DNA from: an uncultured Eubacterium sp.
GTDB taxonomy: Bacteria; Bacillota; Clostridia; Peptostreptococcales; Anaerovoracaceae
Reading direction: 5' to 3'
Length of the DNA stretch: 64,000 nt
NCBI GenBank assembly: GCA_937894585.1
Contig: CALBGO010000021.1
Location: forward strand, 1-64,000
The notes beneath the pieces are model-generated. The model was given only the letters and a program-made list of their open reading frames with translations. It did not search any database and was not told the origin of the DNA. The position numbers were made by a program, and so were the translations under genes. Below are positions 45,092 to 53,976 of this stretch, one piece after another; within the stretch, counting starts at the first letter, position 1; each line of letters begins with the position of its first letter.

Positions 45092-46408
45092 ATGAAAACA
45101 GCATTTCACACATTAGGCTGTAAGGTGAATCAGTACGAGACAGAGGCGATGAAAGAACAGTTTTCCGCTGCCGGCCATAAGATTGTCGGGGAAGAAGACT
45201 TTGCCGATGTTTATGTGATTAACACCTGTACGGTAACGAATCTGGCTGACAGAAAGTCCCGTCAGTATATTCGAAAGATGAAGAGGGTGAACCCGAAGGC
45301 TGTGGTAGCTGTGACCGGATGTTATGCGCAGGTCAGCCCGGACGAAGTCAGCAGAATCGAAGGTGTTGATATAGTGGCGGGAACCAATGAAAAACAGAAT
45401 CTGCTCGGTTATATCGATGAATTACTGAAACAGAAAGAAATCGTAAGAAGCGGCGCAAGGTGTCATGTGAGGGCTTACGAGGAGCTGACGGAATATCAGT
45501 CGGCGGGGATTATTACATCGATGGAGTCAAGAACCAGAGCATATATTAAAATTCAGGAGGGCTGCAACAGGTTCTGCTCTTACTGCATTATTCCTTTTGC
45601 AAGAGGTAAGGTGAGAAGCAGAAACCTTTCTGAAATCGTAGAAGAGGCTCGGCAGCTGATTGCAAAGGGATTTAAGGAAATTGTTCTGACCGGTATCAAT
45701 ACGGCTCTTTATGGTGAGGATCTCGGTTACGGCGGAATTGAACCTCTTATTGCGAAGCTCAACGGACTGGAAGGTGATTTCCGCATCAGATTAAGTTCTC
45801 TGGAGCCGACAGTTATCAATAAAGATTATGTGAAAGGACTTCTTAAGTACGAAAAGCTTTGTCCTCATCTGCATTTATCTGTTCAGAGCGGTTCCGACAG
45901 CGTACTTTCCGCAATGAACAGGCATTATACAAGAGCAGAGTATCTGGATATTGTCAAAGTGCTGCAGGATTTCGATTCTCTGTACGGTATCACTACGGAT
46001 ATTATTGTGGGATTTCCGGGAGAAACGGAAGAAGATTTTGCGGACAGTATGCGGATCATCGACGAAGCTGGCTTCTGTAAAGTTCACGCCTTTAAGTATT
46101 CGCAGAGGCAGGGTACGAAGGCGGCAGAGATGGAAAATCAGGTGGACGGCAATGTGAAAAATGAAAGAAGCCGCAAACTGATTGAAAAGGCAGAGGCGGA
46201 TGCAGGCCGTTTTTACAAGAAGTGCAGGGGTGCAGTCCGCAGAGTTCTCTTTGAAGAGGAGGCTGACTGCGGTATGCTGACCGGCTATACAGACAATTAT
46301 GTCAAAGTTTATGTGCCTGCAGGAAATGAGTTTCTGAACCGGTTTTCTGAGGTCAGATTACTGGAAGAATATAAAGATGGTATGAAAGGAGAAATTGTAA
46401 ATGGCTGA
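45092..46408 (+). CDS. mtaB: tRNA t6A37 methylthiotransferase MtaB
   Basis: This radical SAM enzyme converts t6A37 to ms2t6A37 in tRNAs reading ANN codons. The 438 residues begin FHTLGCKVNQYETEAM with the first cluster cysteines (NTCTVTN, TGCYAQ), then the radical SAM motif GCNRFCSYCIIP and a C-terminal TRAM domain. The start behind AAAGGAG is chosen over a longer frame. It overlaps the HIT gene by eight bases. Confidence 0.94.
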   Translation: MKTAFHTLGCKVNQYETEAMKEQFSAAGHKIVGEEDFADVYVINTCTVTNLADRKSRQYIRKMKRVNPKAVVAVTGCYAQVSPDEVSRIEGVDIVAGTNEKQNLLGYIDELLKQKEIVRSGARCHVRAYEELTEYQSAGIITSMESRTRAYIKIQEGCNRFCSYCIIPFARGKVRSRNLSEIVEEARQLIAKGFKEIVLTGINTALYGEDLGYGGIEPLIAKLNGLEGDFRIRLSSLEPTVINKDYVKGLLKYEKLCPHLHLSVQSGSDSVLSAMNRHYTRAEYLDIVKVLQDFDSLYGITTDIIVGFPGETEEDFADSMRIIDEAGFCKVHAFKYSQRQGTKAAEMENQVDGNVKNERSRKLIEKAEADAGRFYKKCRGAVRRVLFEEEADCGMLTGYTDNYVKVYVPAGNEFLNRFSEVRLLEEYKDGMKGEIVNG

Positions 46409-46742
46409 TTGTGTTTTTTGTATGATTGCAAATCATGAGATTCCGTCAAATACAGCTTACGAAGATGATCGTATCATTGCGTTTCATGACTTGGACCCGC
46501 AGGCGCCTGTACATGTGCTGGTGATTCCGAAAAAGCATATTGCTTCCCTTGATGATGTAACAGAGGAAGACCGGGAGCTGATGGGCTATATTATGTTCAA
46601 GATTCATGAGATTGCAGCAGACCTGGGACTTGAGAACGGCTATCGTGTTGTAAGCAATAACGGAGAAGATGCTTTCCAGACGGTAAAACATCTGCATTTC
46701 CATATTCTCGGCAAGAGAAAAATGGCATGGCCACCGGGCTGA
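46401..46742 (+). CDS. HIT-family nucleotide hydrolase/transferase
   Basis: The 113-residue HINT-type protein has CVFCMIANHEIPS with a zinc-type CxxC, HVLVIPKKH, and the histidine triad HLHFHILG. Such proteins hydrolyse adenosine phosphoramidates. Overlap with mtaB and the following rpsU-yqeY follow a clostridial pattern. Confidence 0.93.
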   Translation: MADCVFCMIANHEIPSNTAYEDDRIIAFHDLDPQAPVHVLVIPKKHIASLDDVTEEDRELMGYIMFKIHEIAADLGLENGYRVVSNNGEDAFQTVKHLHFHILGKRKMAWPPG

Positions 46743-47639
46743 TTGATAAACGCTCGGGTTTTGCCGGGCAAGGCTGCGTCTGTATAATCCGGTCTGCCCG
46801 GCCGGTGTAAGACGCGCTGTAGCGGTACGGATGTTAGGGCGGTGTGTTTCCGGCGGCTCCGCAGCAATATCGGGAATTTATAAAAGCCTCATATGCGCAA
46901 TCCCCTGTAGACTGTTTTTTGACAGAATGCGGGGGATTTTAATCCCGTCATACGCATTTTTTAAAACCTTCGGTTATCGGATATGACCCCCAATCCCCTG
47001 CAACCAGTGTTTTTGGCAGAAACCAGGGGACTTTCAATAGAAAAGAGGGGGGGTATATGAAGGAAACGGAGGTTACTTTCTTCGATTTTGCACCGATTTA
47101 CAGGGAAATATTTCCTGTAAATGATAAAAATTGCTCTAAAACAAGCACAAAAATGGGATATGATGGAATCAAACGCAAATACAGGCATCCATCTCCTCAT
47201 ATTTTTCGGCAAAAGTCCCCTGCAAAGCCAAAACAAAGGGAGTAGGCAGGAGATTTCACAGACTCAAACAGCAAAATATACCGGGTAAGGGTATAGGAGG
47301 TTCGAAGAATGAGACTGCATTGGAACCCCAAGGTAGAAACGGTTGTTTCTTGGTGATTCAAAGGCGGTCGATTTAACAATTATCTTCTCTGAAGAAGCAA
47401 CCGGCTGCTGCTCGGCGATGAATCGTATATAACGGAAAGAACGGTTGAGGTTCGGCGATGAATCGTACACAATATATTTTGGACTTACAACATATAGAGA
47501 AAAGTTCAGATTTAAAGCAGCTGAGGGAGTTTTTTCCTAACGGCTGTTTTCTTATATAGAGGAACGAAAAAAACGCAGATATATAAAAAAGGGGAAGAGT
47601 GCAAAGAATAAAAAGAATAGAAAAATTCAGAAATACTTG
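46743..47639. other. Repeat- and hairpin-rich stretch without a convincing gene
   Basis: A CCGGGCA/TGCCCGG hairpin (about 46763-46802) probably ends the HIT transcript. Then three diverged copies of an ATCCCCTG...CAGGGGA-type hairpin unit occur (about 46899, 46990 and 47215). Two copies of TCGGCGATGAATCGTA lie at about 47412 and 47452, 40 bases apart. A 15-codon frame with AGGAGG starts at 47309 and overlaps a strong CCAAG...CTTGG hairpin. The longer frames have poor composition. It may be decayed mobile or repeat DNA, or an unrecognised RNA. Confidence 0.45.
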
Positions 47640-48075
47640 TTGACATTTTCCGAGATTATGATATACTCTAAGTACAAAAAGCAATAAAGAAATTTAGAGC
47701 TTAGAAAACGGAGGAAGCAGTTCCGGTAAGAAAGAGGTGAGTCCGCCAGAAATGTCAGAAGTGCAGAGATAGTACCGATTGCATTGCTGAACAGATAATT
47801 TCACAAAGAAGAAACTTAGAAGACTGAGTAAGGTGCGAGATGTGCTCCGCAGCTTGCCAGAAGAAGACTAAGATGGGCCCTTTGAGAAGAAGAAATTACT
47901 GTTACAGTTGTCAGTCGGTACTTTGCTGTTTGGAACCGAAAAAGTTCTGTAATTCTGCGGCACTTCCGTCGTATTTCGGCAGAGGTTTATTTTTTTGTTT
48001 GGAACCGGTTGTTTTAACTCGGCCGGCTTGCGATAGATAAAGTTGACTGAACGTAATTTCAGGGGAGAAAAAGCT
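47640..48075 (+). promoter_or_regulatory. Promoter and 400-nt leader of lysO with possible attenuator
   Basis: TTGACA, a 16-base spacer and TATACT (47662-47667) start a leader of about 400 bases. It includes an AATTAC/GTAATT stem enclosing CGGT...ACCG (about 47894-47953), then a CTGC...GCAG hairpin (47955-47982) followed by TTTATTTTTTT, which looks like a terminator about 80 bases before lysO. A 66-codon Cys/Lys/Arg-rich frame (47840-48040) spans these. No lysine-riboswitch core or T-box sequence was found. Confidence 0.5.
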
Positions 48076-49113
48076 ATGAGTGATTTGGCGTTGTATTTGG
48101 TAATGGCTGCGGTCGGGTACTTTTTCGGCAGCAGACTGCGGGATTATAATGTCCTGATACAGTGGACGGGGCGGATGCAGACTGTTGCCATTGTACTTTT
48201 GATTTTTACAATGGGTATGCGAATGGGAGCAAATCCGGAAGTAATTGCAAACCTGAACTCCATCGGTATTTATGCGCTGATTATGACAGTATCGGCGATA
48301 TTTTTTTCGGTTATTTCCATGACTTTTGCAAGGAAAGCCCTGGGTATTGACAGATATGGAAATATGCACAGGAAAGGATTGGAACGAAACTGCGCAGGTT
48401 ACGGTGCGAAAAAGCAGAAAGGCGAAAAATCTTTGGAGGCAGCAGGCGGCGTCTGTGAAAATGGTGACGGAGAGGATAATTCCTCCGGCAGAATGAATCT
48501 GATGACACTGATTATTCTGCTTTGTGTTGTATGCGGACTTGTTTTCGGACATTTCGGCGTTCCGCATTTTTTTACGGATATGGAGGCCTTCGGCGCTCTG
48601 GCGGGTTCTTTAATCAATATCGGTTTGTGTGTGCTGCTGTTCTTTGTGGGATTTGATATGGGTGTAGATGGGACGGTAATCCGGAACTTTCGGCAGGTCG
48701 GACTGCGCGTTTTGATTTTCCCCGTTGTTATTATGGCAGGCTCGCTCATCGGTACAGGAGTCTGTGCGGCATTTCTGCCGATTTCTTTGAGGGAAGCGCT
48801 GGCGGTAGGGGGCGGTTTCGGCTGGTATTCTCTGGCGCCGGGCATTATTATGGAAGCGGGACTTGTAACTGCAAGTGCCGTATCGTTTATGCACAATGTG
48901 ATGCGGGAGTTTATTTCAGTGCTTATAATCCCTTTTGTTGCGCGGAAAGCGGGATATCTGGAGGCAGTTGCGGTGCCGGCATGCTCTTCTATGGATGTAT
49001 GTCTTCCGCTGATTGAAAGGTCCACCAGAAGTGATATTGCAGTCTACTCTTTTATCAGCGGCGTCATTGAAAGCGCGGCAGTACCTGTAGTGGTGCCTCT
49101 GATTTTAGGATAA
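48076..49113 (+). CDS. lysO: LysO-family (DUF340) lysine exporter
   Basis: This inner-membrane transporter resembles Escherichia coli LysO, which exports lysine and its toxic analogues. The 345 residues comprise an N-terminal DUF340 part (VGYFFGSRLRDYN, TMGMRMGANPEV), a hydrophilic insert at about 95-140 rich in Lys, Gly and Glu, and the long C-terminal part with GGGFGWYSLAPG, FMHNVMREF and LIERSTRSDIAVYSF. The start behind GGGGAG is chosen. A damaged second copy follows. The polar insert is larger than in E. coli. Confidence 0.86.
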   Translation: MSDLALYLVMAAVGYFFGSRLRDYNVLIQWTGRMQTVAIVLLIFTMGMRMGANPEVIANLNSIGIYALIMTVSAIFFSVISMTFARKALGIDRYGNMHRKGLERNCAGYGAKKQKGEKSLEAAGGVCENGDGEDNSSGRMNLMTLIILLCVVCGLVFGHFGVPHFFTDMEAFGALAGSLINIGLCVLLFFVGFDMGVDGTVIRNFRQVGLRVLIFPVVIMAGSLIGTGVCAAFLPISLREALAVGGGFGWYSLAPGIIMEAGLVTASAVSFMHNVMREFISVLIIPFVARKAGYLEAVAVPACSSMDVCLPLIERSTRSDIAVYSFISGVIESAAVPVVVPLILG

Positions 49114-49143
49114 AAATACGCAGAAAGCAGGTTTTGACAAATT

Positions 49144-49766
49144 ATGAAGGGCTTATTGATGTATCTGGTTTTAGCGGGTATCGGATATTTTACGGGAAGC
49201 CGTCTGAAAAAGCAGACGGTTTTGCTTTGTCTGGCAGACAGAGTACAGACCGCTGCCGCAGTGATTCTTCTTGTTGCGATGGGTATGCGGATTCTGATTT
49301 TTCCGCTGTTTGTGATGGCGGGAGCTTTTCTTGCAGCTCTTTTGTGCGCTGCGCTGCTGGGATTCAGTCCGAAAAGGTGACGAAGTTCTTAGAATCAAAT
49401 CAAATGAAACTTTTGTGCGCTGTGCTGCTGGGATTCAGTCCGAAAGAAGCGCTGGCGGTAACGGCAGGCTTCGGCTGGTATTCCATTGCGCCGGGTATAA
49501 TTCTTGAGGCAGGGTACGCAGCCTGCGGTGCAATGTCTTTTACGCACTGCGTTATGAGAGAGTATTTTTCTCTGCTTTCGGTACCTTTCGTGGCAAAAAA
49601 AGCCGGCTATATGGAGGCTGTTGGAATCTGCGGGGCGGCAGCTATGGGAGTATGTCTTCCTATCGTAGAAAAATCGACAAGAAGTGATGTGGCAATCTAT
49701 TCGTTTATTTCCGGTCTTGTTCATACACTGACCGTTCCAGTGCTGATTCCTCTGCTGCTGTCATAA
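49144..49766 (+). pseudogene. Decayed second lysO copy
   Basis: The first 49 codons parallel intact lysO (YLVLAGIGYFTGSRL ... VAMGMR), then jump directly to ILIFPLFVMAG, which in the intact paralog lies some 160 residues later; several membrane helices are lost. A 36-base segment encoding LLCAALLGFSPK (49339-49374) is then duplicated at 49410-49445 (one base different). The 71-base offset shifts the frame, with a stop at 49378-49380. The rest continues in another frame to GLVHTLTVPVLIPLLLS. Re-initiation could make a C-terminal fragment, but an active transporter is unlikely. Confidence 0.8.
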
Positions 49767-49830
49767 AGAGATTCCAAACAGACAGAAAATCTTTCGAAAA
49801 ATTGTTGCAAAAAAGATTTTAAAAATGTTC

Positions 49831-49859
49831 TTGCCTATTGAGGACAAAAATAGTATAAT
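49831..49859 (+). promoter_or_regulatory. rpsU-yqeY promoter
   Basis: TTGCCT, a 17-base spacer and perfect TATAAT. Confidence 0.78.
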
Positions 49860-49928
49860 AGTTCCGTTATAGGCAAAAGACTGTTCACAGCTAATTACTT
49901 TCAAGTTAGTCAGGAGGTGAATTGGAAT

Positions 49929-50108
49929 ATGGCACAAGTTATCGTAAGAGAAAACGAAAGTTTGGAAAGCGCTCTGAAGAGATTCAAGAGATCTTGCGCA
50001 AGAGACGGTGTAATGAGCGAACTCAGAAAAAGAGAGCATTACGAAAAACCAAGCGTAAAGAGAAAGAAAAAGTCTGAAGCCGCTAGAAAAAAGGCTAAGA
50101 AATATTAA
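49929..50108 (+). CDS. rpsU: 30S ribosomal protein S21
   Basis: The 59-residue basic protein matches S21 ([35 protein letters not shown]). AGGAGGTG lies upstream of the chosen ATG; an in-frame ATG four codons earlier is less likely. It forms an operon with yqeY 24 bases later. Confidence 0.96.
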   Translation: MAQVIVRENESLESALKRFKRSCARDGVMSELRKREHYEKPSVKRKKKSEAARKKAKKY

Positions 50109-50132
50109 GTCATTTAGAATCGAGGTGATTAA

Positions 50133-50579
50133 ATGACTTTGAAAGAAAGATTAATGGCTGATTTCAAAGAGGCAATGAAAGCTCACGACGAAACAGCTAA
50201 AAATACAATCAGTCTGGCACGGGCTGCAATTAAGCAGTACGAGGTGGACAACAGAGAAGAATTAGACGACGCAGGCATCATTGCTATTTTATCTAAACAG
50301 GTAAAAATGCGTAGAGACGGCCTCGCTGATTTTGAAAAAGCTGGACGGACGGATTTAGTAGATGCATATAACGCAGAAATAGAAATTCTGAACCGTTACT
50401 TACCGGAGCAGTTATCCAGAGAAAAAGTTCTGGAGATTGTCAAAGAAACTGCAGCTTCACTGGGTATTGAAGGAGGCAAGCAGAATATGGGTAAGCTGAT
50501 GGGGCCGGTTATGGGCAGAGTTAAGGGGCTGGCTGACGGCAGCATGGTAAAAGATGTTGTCATGGAATTTCTTAACTGA
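50133..50579 (+). CDS. yqeY: GatB/YqeY domain protein
   Basis: The 148-residue cytosolic protein is a stand-alone version of the tRNA-binding tail domain of GatB, with LKERLMADFKEAMKAHD, RDGLADFEKAGR and MGPVMGRVKGLADGS. It is commonly co-transcribed with rpsU, as here. A role in tRNA handling is inferred for the family. Confidence 0.92.
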   Translation: MTLKERLMADFKEAMKAHDETAKNTISLARAAIKQYEVDNREELDDAGIIAILSKQVKMRRDGLADFEKAGRTDLVDAYNAEIEILNRYLPEQLSREKVLEIVKETAASLGIEGGKQNMGKLMGPVMGRVKGLADGSMVKDVVMEFLN

Positions 50580-50590
50580 TTGAAACAGGA

Positions 50591-50621
50591 CAACCTGGCA
50601 GAGATGTCGGGTTGTTTTTTT
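50591..50621 (+). terminator. Intrinsic terminator after yqeY
   Basis: CAACCTGGCA pairs with TGTCGGGTTG, followed by seven T. Confidence 0.88.
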
Positions 50622-50664
50622 GTAAAAAAGTATGTGTTTTTTTGAAAAATTGTATACAAAAGCC

Positions 50665-50838
50665 TTACATTTTCCCGGGAAATTGTGGTATACTATATTT
50701 ATTACAGGAAAATACCGACTTTTCGATATTTCCTGAATAGCAGGAAAGTCCGCTTTTTATAAAGTGCAGCGAAGCCGGCTTTCTTTTACAGAACACATTT
50801 GAATTTGCAGTTTTTAAGGAAAGGAGATGTAAGGCAGA
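50665..50838 (+). promoter_or_regulatory. Promoter and structured leader of the CarD-type gene
   Basis: TTACAT, 18 bases and TATACT (50689-50694) precede a leader of about 140 bases. An inverted repeat GAAAGTCCGCTT ... AAGCCGGCTTTC ends in CTTTTA and could act as a weak attenuator. Confidence 0.5.
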
Positions 50839-51336
50839 ATGTACCAGATTGATGATCTGATTATGTACGGCAGTACCGGAGTCTGCAGGGTTTCGGATAT
50901 TACTGAGCAGGTTTTTAACGATGAGGACAAGCTTTATTATGTATTGGAACCTCTGTATCAGAGTGGAGTGATTTATGCGCCGGTGGATAATGAGAAGGTG
51001 TTTATGAGGCCTGTTATCTCCGAGGAAGAGGCGAAGAGTCTGATTGATGATATCCCTGCAATTCATACTGAAATATACAGAAACAGCAGTATGCAGCAGC
51101 TTACCAAGTATTATCAGTCGGTAATCGACACACATAAGTGCCTTGATCTTTTAAAACTGACAAAATCCATTTACCAGAAAAAACAGGCGGCTCTTGCGCA
51201 GAACCGTCATTTAGGACAGATTGACAAGAAATTTATGAAGAGAGCGGAAGACCTTCTTTTCGGTGAGTTTGCGGCGGCGCTGCATATATCAAGAGAAGAT
51301 GTTCAGGAATATATCAGAAAGCGGCTGGCTGAATAG
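50839..51336 (+). CDS. CarD-type transcriptional regulator
   Basis: The 165-residue protein has an N-terminal CarD/TRCF-like RNA-polymerase-interacting domain (YQIDDLIMYGSTGVCRV ... YYVLEPLYQSG ... VFMRPVIS) followed by a helical domain that binds DNA in relatives (FMKRAEDLLFGEFAAAL). CarD proteins bind the polymerase beta subunit and stabilise open promoter complexes. AAAGGAG lies upstream. The gene is monocistronic. Confidence 0.88.
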   Translation: MYQIDDLIMYGSTGVCRVSDITEQVFNDEDKLYYVLEPLYQSGVIYAPVDNEKVFMRPVISEEEAKSLIDDIPAIHTEIYRNSSMQQLTKYYQSVIDTHKCLDLLKLTKSIYQKKQAALAQNRHLGQIDKKFMKRAEDLLFGEFAAALHISREDVQEYIRKRLAE

Positions 51337-51388
51337 CGGCCGTTTTTAATTTAACTTGTATACAGGGTTTGCGAAGCGAAATATGCCG

Positions 51389-51473
51389 AATGTTAGGAGA
51401 AAATGTACGGAGCAGAAAATGTTAGGGGAAAATGTACGGGGACTATTGACATCGGCGAAAAATACGGTATAAT
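51389..51473 (+). promoter_or_regulatory. Direct repeats and promoter of the polyamine operon
   Basis: Two near-identical 22-base repeats of form AATGTTAGG-(A/G)-GAAAATGTACGG at 51389-51410 and 51418-51439 (offset 29) lie just before TTGACA (51446-51451) and TATAAT (51468-51473). They are candidate sites for the operon's own XRE regulator. Confidence 0.6.
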
Positions 51474-51547
51474 TTATGTTGTTTTGCAGTTTAGGAATAC
51501 TAAACTGAGAGTTTACAATCTTTGTCATAACAGGAAAAGAGGAAATT

Positions 51548-52081
51548 ATGGAAATTGGTTCCAGAATAAAAACTTTACGCATTGTCAAAGGACTGACCCA
51601 GGAGGAGCTTGCGGACAGGGCTGAGCTTTCCAAGGGCTTTATTTCGCAGCTGGAGAGGGATCTGACTTCGCCGTCGATTTCGACACTGTCCGATATTCTT
51701 CAGTGTCTGGGAGTTTCCGTAGCGGAATTTTTTGCCGAGGACAGCGACGAACAGATTGTCTTTTCCGGCGAGGACTATTTCGAGAAAGTTGACAGTGAAC
51801 TTAAAAATAAAGTGGAATGGATTATTCCCAGCGCACAGAAGAATATTATGGAGCCGATTCGCCTGAGTCTTCAGCCGGGCGGCTCGACTTATCCGGATAA
51901 TCCTCACGAAGGTGAGGAATTCGGCTATGTGATGCAGGGGGAGATTACCATTCATATCGGAAAACAGACGTATCATGCGGAGGCGGGAGAATCGTTTTAT
52001 TATACGCCTGCGAAAAAACATTACATTACATCAAAAAAAGGCGCGGAGCTGATTTGGGTCAGCTCGCCGCCGAGTTTTTAA
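51548..52081 (+). CDS. XRE-cupin transcriptional regulator
   Basis: The 177-residue protein combines an N-terminal XRE helix-turn-helix ([20 protein letters not shown], residues about 9-28) with a C-terminal cupin ([13 protein letters not shown] ... [14 protein letters not shown]). This is the PuuR-like layout in which the cupin senses a small molecule. Encoded first in the operon with polyamine transport genes, it probably senses polyamines and controls their uptake. AAAGAGG precedes the start. Confidence 0.92.
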   Translation: MEIGSRIKTLRIVKGLTQEELADRAELSKGFISQLERDLTSPSISTLSDILQCLGVSVAEFFAEDSDEQIVFSGEDYFEKVDSELKNKVEWIIPSAQKNIMEPIRLSLQPGGSTYPDNPHEGEEFGYVMQGEITIHIGKQTYHAEAGESFYYTPAKKHYITSKKGAELIWVSSPPSF

Positions 52082-52094
52082 GAAAGGACGGACT

Positions 52095-53168
52095 ATGGCA
52101 TCATCACTGATTGAACTGAGACATATCTATAAATCTTTTGAGGATACACAGGTTTTAGACGATTTTAACCTGACAGTCAATGAGAATGAATTCATTACAC
52201 TGCTGGGACCTTCCGGCTGCGGAAAAACCACTACCCTGCGTATTGTAGGCGGATTTGAAAAGCCTGATTCCGGGCAGGTGTTCTTTGAGGGAAAGGACAT
52301 TACCGATGTACCGCCCAACCAGAGACATTTGAATACAGTATTTCAGAAATATGCCCTGTTTCCCCATATGAATGTGGGGCAGAACATTGCTTTCGGTTTG
52401 AAAATCAGCGGAAAGAGCGAGGACTATATCAGAGACAAGGTGAAGTATGCGCTGAAGCTTGTTAATCTGGACGGTTACGAAAAGCGTAAAATCGACCAGC
52501 TTTCCGGCGGTCAGCAGCAGCGAATCGCCATGGCAAGAGCTATCGTGAACGAACCGAAGGTGCTGCTTCTGGACGAGCCTTTAGGCGCCCTTGACCTGAA
52601 GCTGCGTCAGGATATGCAGTATGAGCTGATTCGTCTGAAAAACGAACTGGGCATTACTTTTATTTATGTAACTCACGATCAGGAAGAGGCGCTGACCATG
52701 AGCGACAAGGTGGTCGTTATGAACGGCGGATATATTCAGCAGATGGGCACGCCGGAAGAGATTTACAACGAGCCGGAAAACGCCTTTGTGGCAGATTTTA
52801 TCGGTGACAGCAATATTATCGACGGTGTTATGGTAGAAGATTATGTGGTGAAAATCTGCGATACGGTATTTCCTTGCATCGATGACGGCTTCGGAAGAAA
52901 TAAGCCGGTGGATGTGGTAATCCGGCCGGAAGACTTAATTATCGGAAAACCGGGAGAAGGCAGACTGGACGGCGAAGTGATACACAATGTGTTTATCGGT
53001 GTTCATTACGAAATGGAAATTGAAGCCGGCGGTTACACTTGGCTTGTGCAGAATACGACCAGCTATCCGGTCGGCACTGCTGTCAGTCTTGATGTTGTAC
53101 CGGAAAATATTCAGATTATGCATAAACCGCAGTCTAAGGAAGAGGAGGCGATAGAAATCGATGTTTAA
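52095..53168 (+). CDS. potA: Spermidine/putrescine ABC transporter ATP-binding protein
   Basis: The 357-residue ATPase of the polyamine importer has Walker [10 protein letters not shown], signature LSGGQQQR, Walker B VLLLDEP and a C-terminal TOBE-like domain (VVIRPEDL). It lies 13 bases behind the regulator and overlaps potB by eight bases. Confidence 0.95.
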   Translation: MASSLIELRHIYKSFEDTQVLDDFNLTVNENEFITLLGPSGCGKTTTLRIVGGFEKPDSGQVFFEGKDITDVPPNQRHLNTVFQKYALFPHMNVGQNIAFGLKISGKSEDYIRDKVKYALKLVNLDGYEKRKIDQLSGGQQQRIAMARAIVNEPKVLLLDEPLGALDLKLRQDMQYELIRLKNELGITFIYVTHDQEEALTMSDKVVVMNGGYIQQMGTPEEIYNEPENAFVADFIGDSNIIDGVMVEDYVVKICDTVFPCIDDGFGRNKPVDVVIRPEDLIIGKPGEGRLDGEVIHNVFIGVHYEMEIEAGGYTWLVQNTTSYPVGTAVSLDVVPENIQIMHKPQSKEEEAIEIDV

Positions 53169-53976
53169 AAAACAGCTTTTTGCAGGTCCTTTCCTGATCT
53201 GGATTGCCTGCGGCACCGTTATTCCTCTGGCGGTCATTGCTTTTTACGGATTCACAGACAGAAGCGGAGCTTTTACTTTTGAAAATATTATGGCGATGTT
53301 CAGCGGAGAACATGCGCAGGCTTTGGGGCTGTCTTTGCTGCTGTCTCTGATCAGTACGGTCATCTGTTTTGTACTGGCATTTCCTTTGGCGCTGATTCTG
53401 AAAAACAGCGGACTCGGTCAGAAAGGATTTATGATTTTTATTTTCATACTGCCGATGTGGATGAACTTTCTGCTGCGTACTATGGCATGGCAGGTTCTTC
53501 TTGAAAAAGGGGGACTGATTAACTCTGTTCTGGAGTTTCTGCACTTGCCTGCTCTTGAAATTATCAATACTCCGGCGGCAATCGTTTTGGGTATGGTATA
53601 TGATTTCCTTCCGTTTATGGTGCTGCCGATTTACAATACGATTATGAAAATCGACGATCATATTATTGAAGCTGCTTATGACCTTGGGGCAACGAAGAGA
53701 AAGGTTCTGACAGATATTCTGCTTCCTTTGAGCATTCCGGGCATTGCAAGCGGCGTTACTATGGTTTTTGTACCGTCTCTGACGACTTTTGTCATTTCCA
53801 ATATGCTGGGCGGCGGAAAAATCCATCTCATCGGAAATATTATCGAGCAGGAGTTTACCACCAGCGCCAACTGGCATCTGGGCTCGGGACTTTCTCTGAT
53901 TATGATGATTTTCATTGTAATCAGTATGGCGGCTCTCACGAAGCTTGATAAGAACGGGGAGGGAACGCTGATATGA
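53161..53976 (+). CDS. potB: Spermidine/putrescine ABC transporter permease PotB
   Basis: This 271-residue inner-membrane permease has six helices and the EAA-type loop [20 protein letters not shown] that contacts PotA. The first helix begins immediately ([20 protein letters not shown]). It overlaps the next gene by four bases. Confidence 0.94.
   Translation: MFKKQLFAGPFLIWIACGTVIPLAVIAFYGFTDRSGAFTFENIMAMFSGEHAQALGLSLLLSLISTVICFVLAFPLALILKNSGLGQKGFMIFIFILPMWMNFLLRTMAWQVLLEKGGLINSVLEFLHLPALEIINTPAAIVLGMVYDFLPFMVLPIYNTIMKIDDHIIEAAYDLGATKRKVLTDILLPLSIPGIASGVTMVFVPSLTTFVISNMLGGGKIHLIGNIIEQEFTTSANWHLGSGLSLIMMIFIVISMAALTKLDKNGEGTLI

Noticed and set aside
47057..47245. 62-codon frame with a G-rich upstream site in the repeat field
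   Set aside because: Composition is poor, it crosses hairpin repeats and nothing is recognised; a G-run rather than a real Shine-Dalgarno precedes it.
47412..47470. Possible CRISPR-like repeats
   Set aside because: Only two copies of a 16-base word occur at 40-base distance, with no array and no cas genes.
47700..48075. Lysine riboswitch or T-box upstream of lysO
   Set aside because: Neither the lysine-box core sequences nor the T-box GGTGGNACCGCG word is present.
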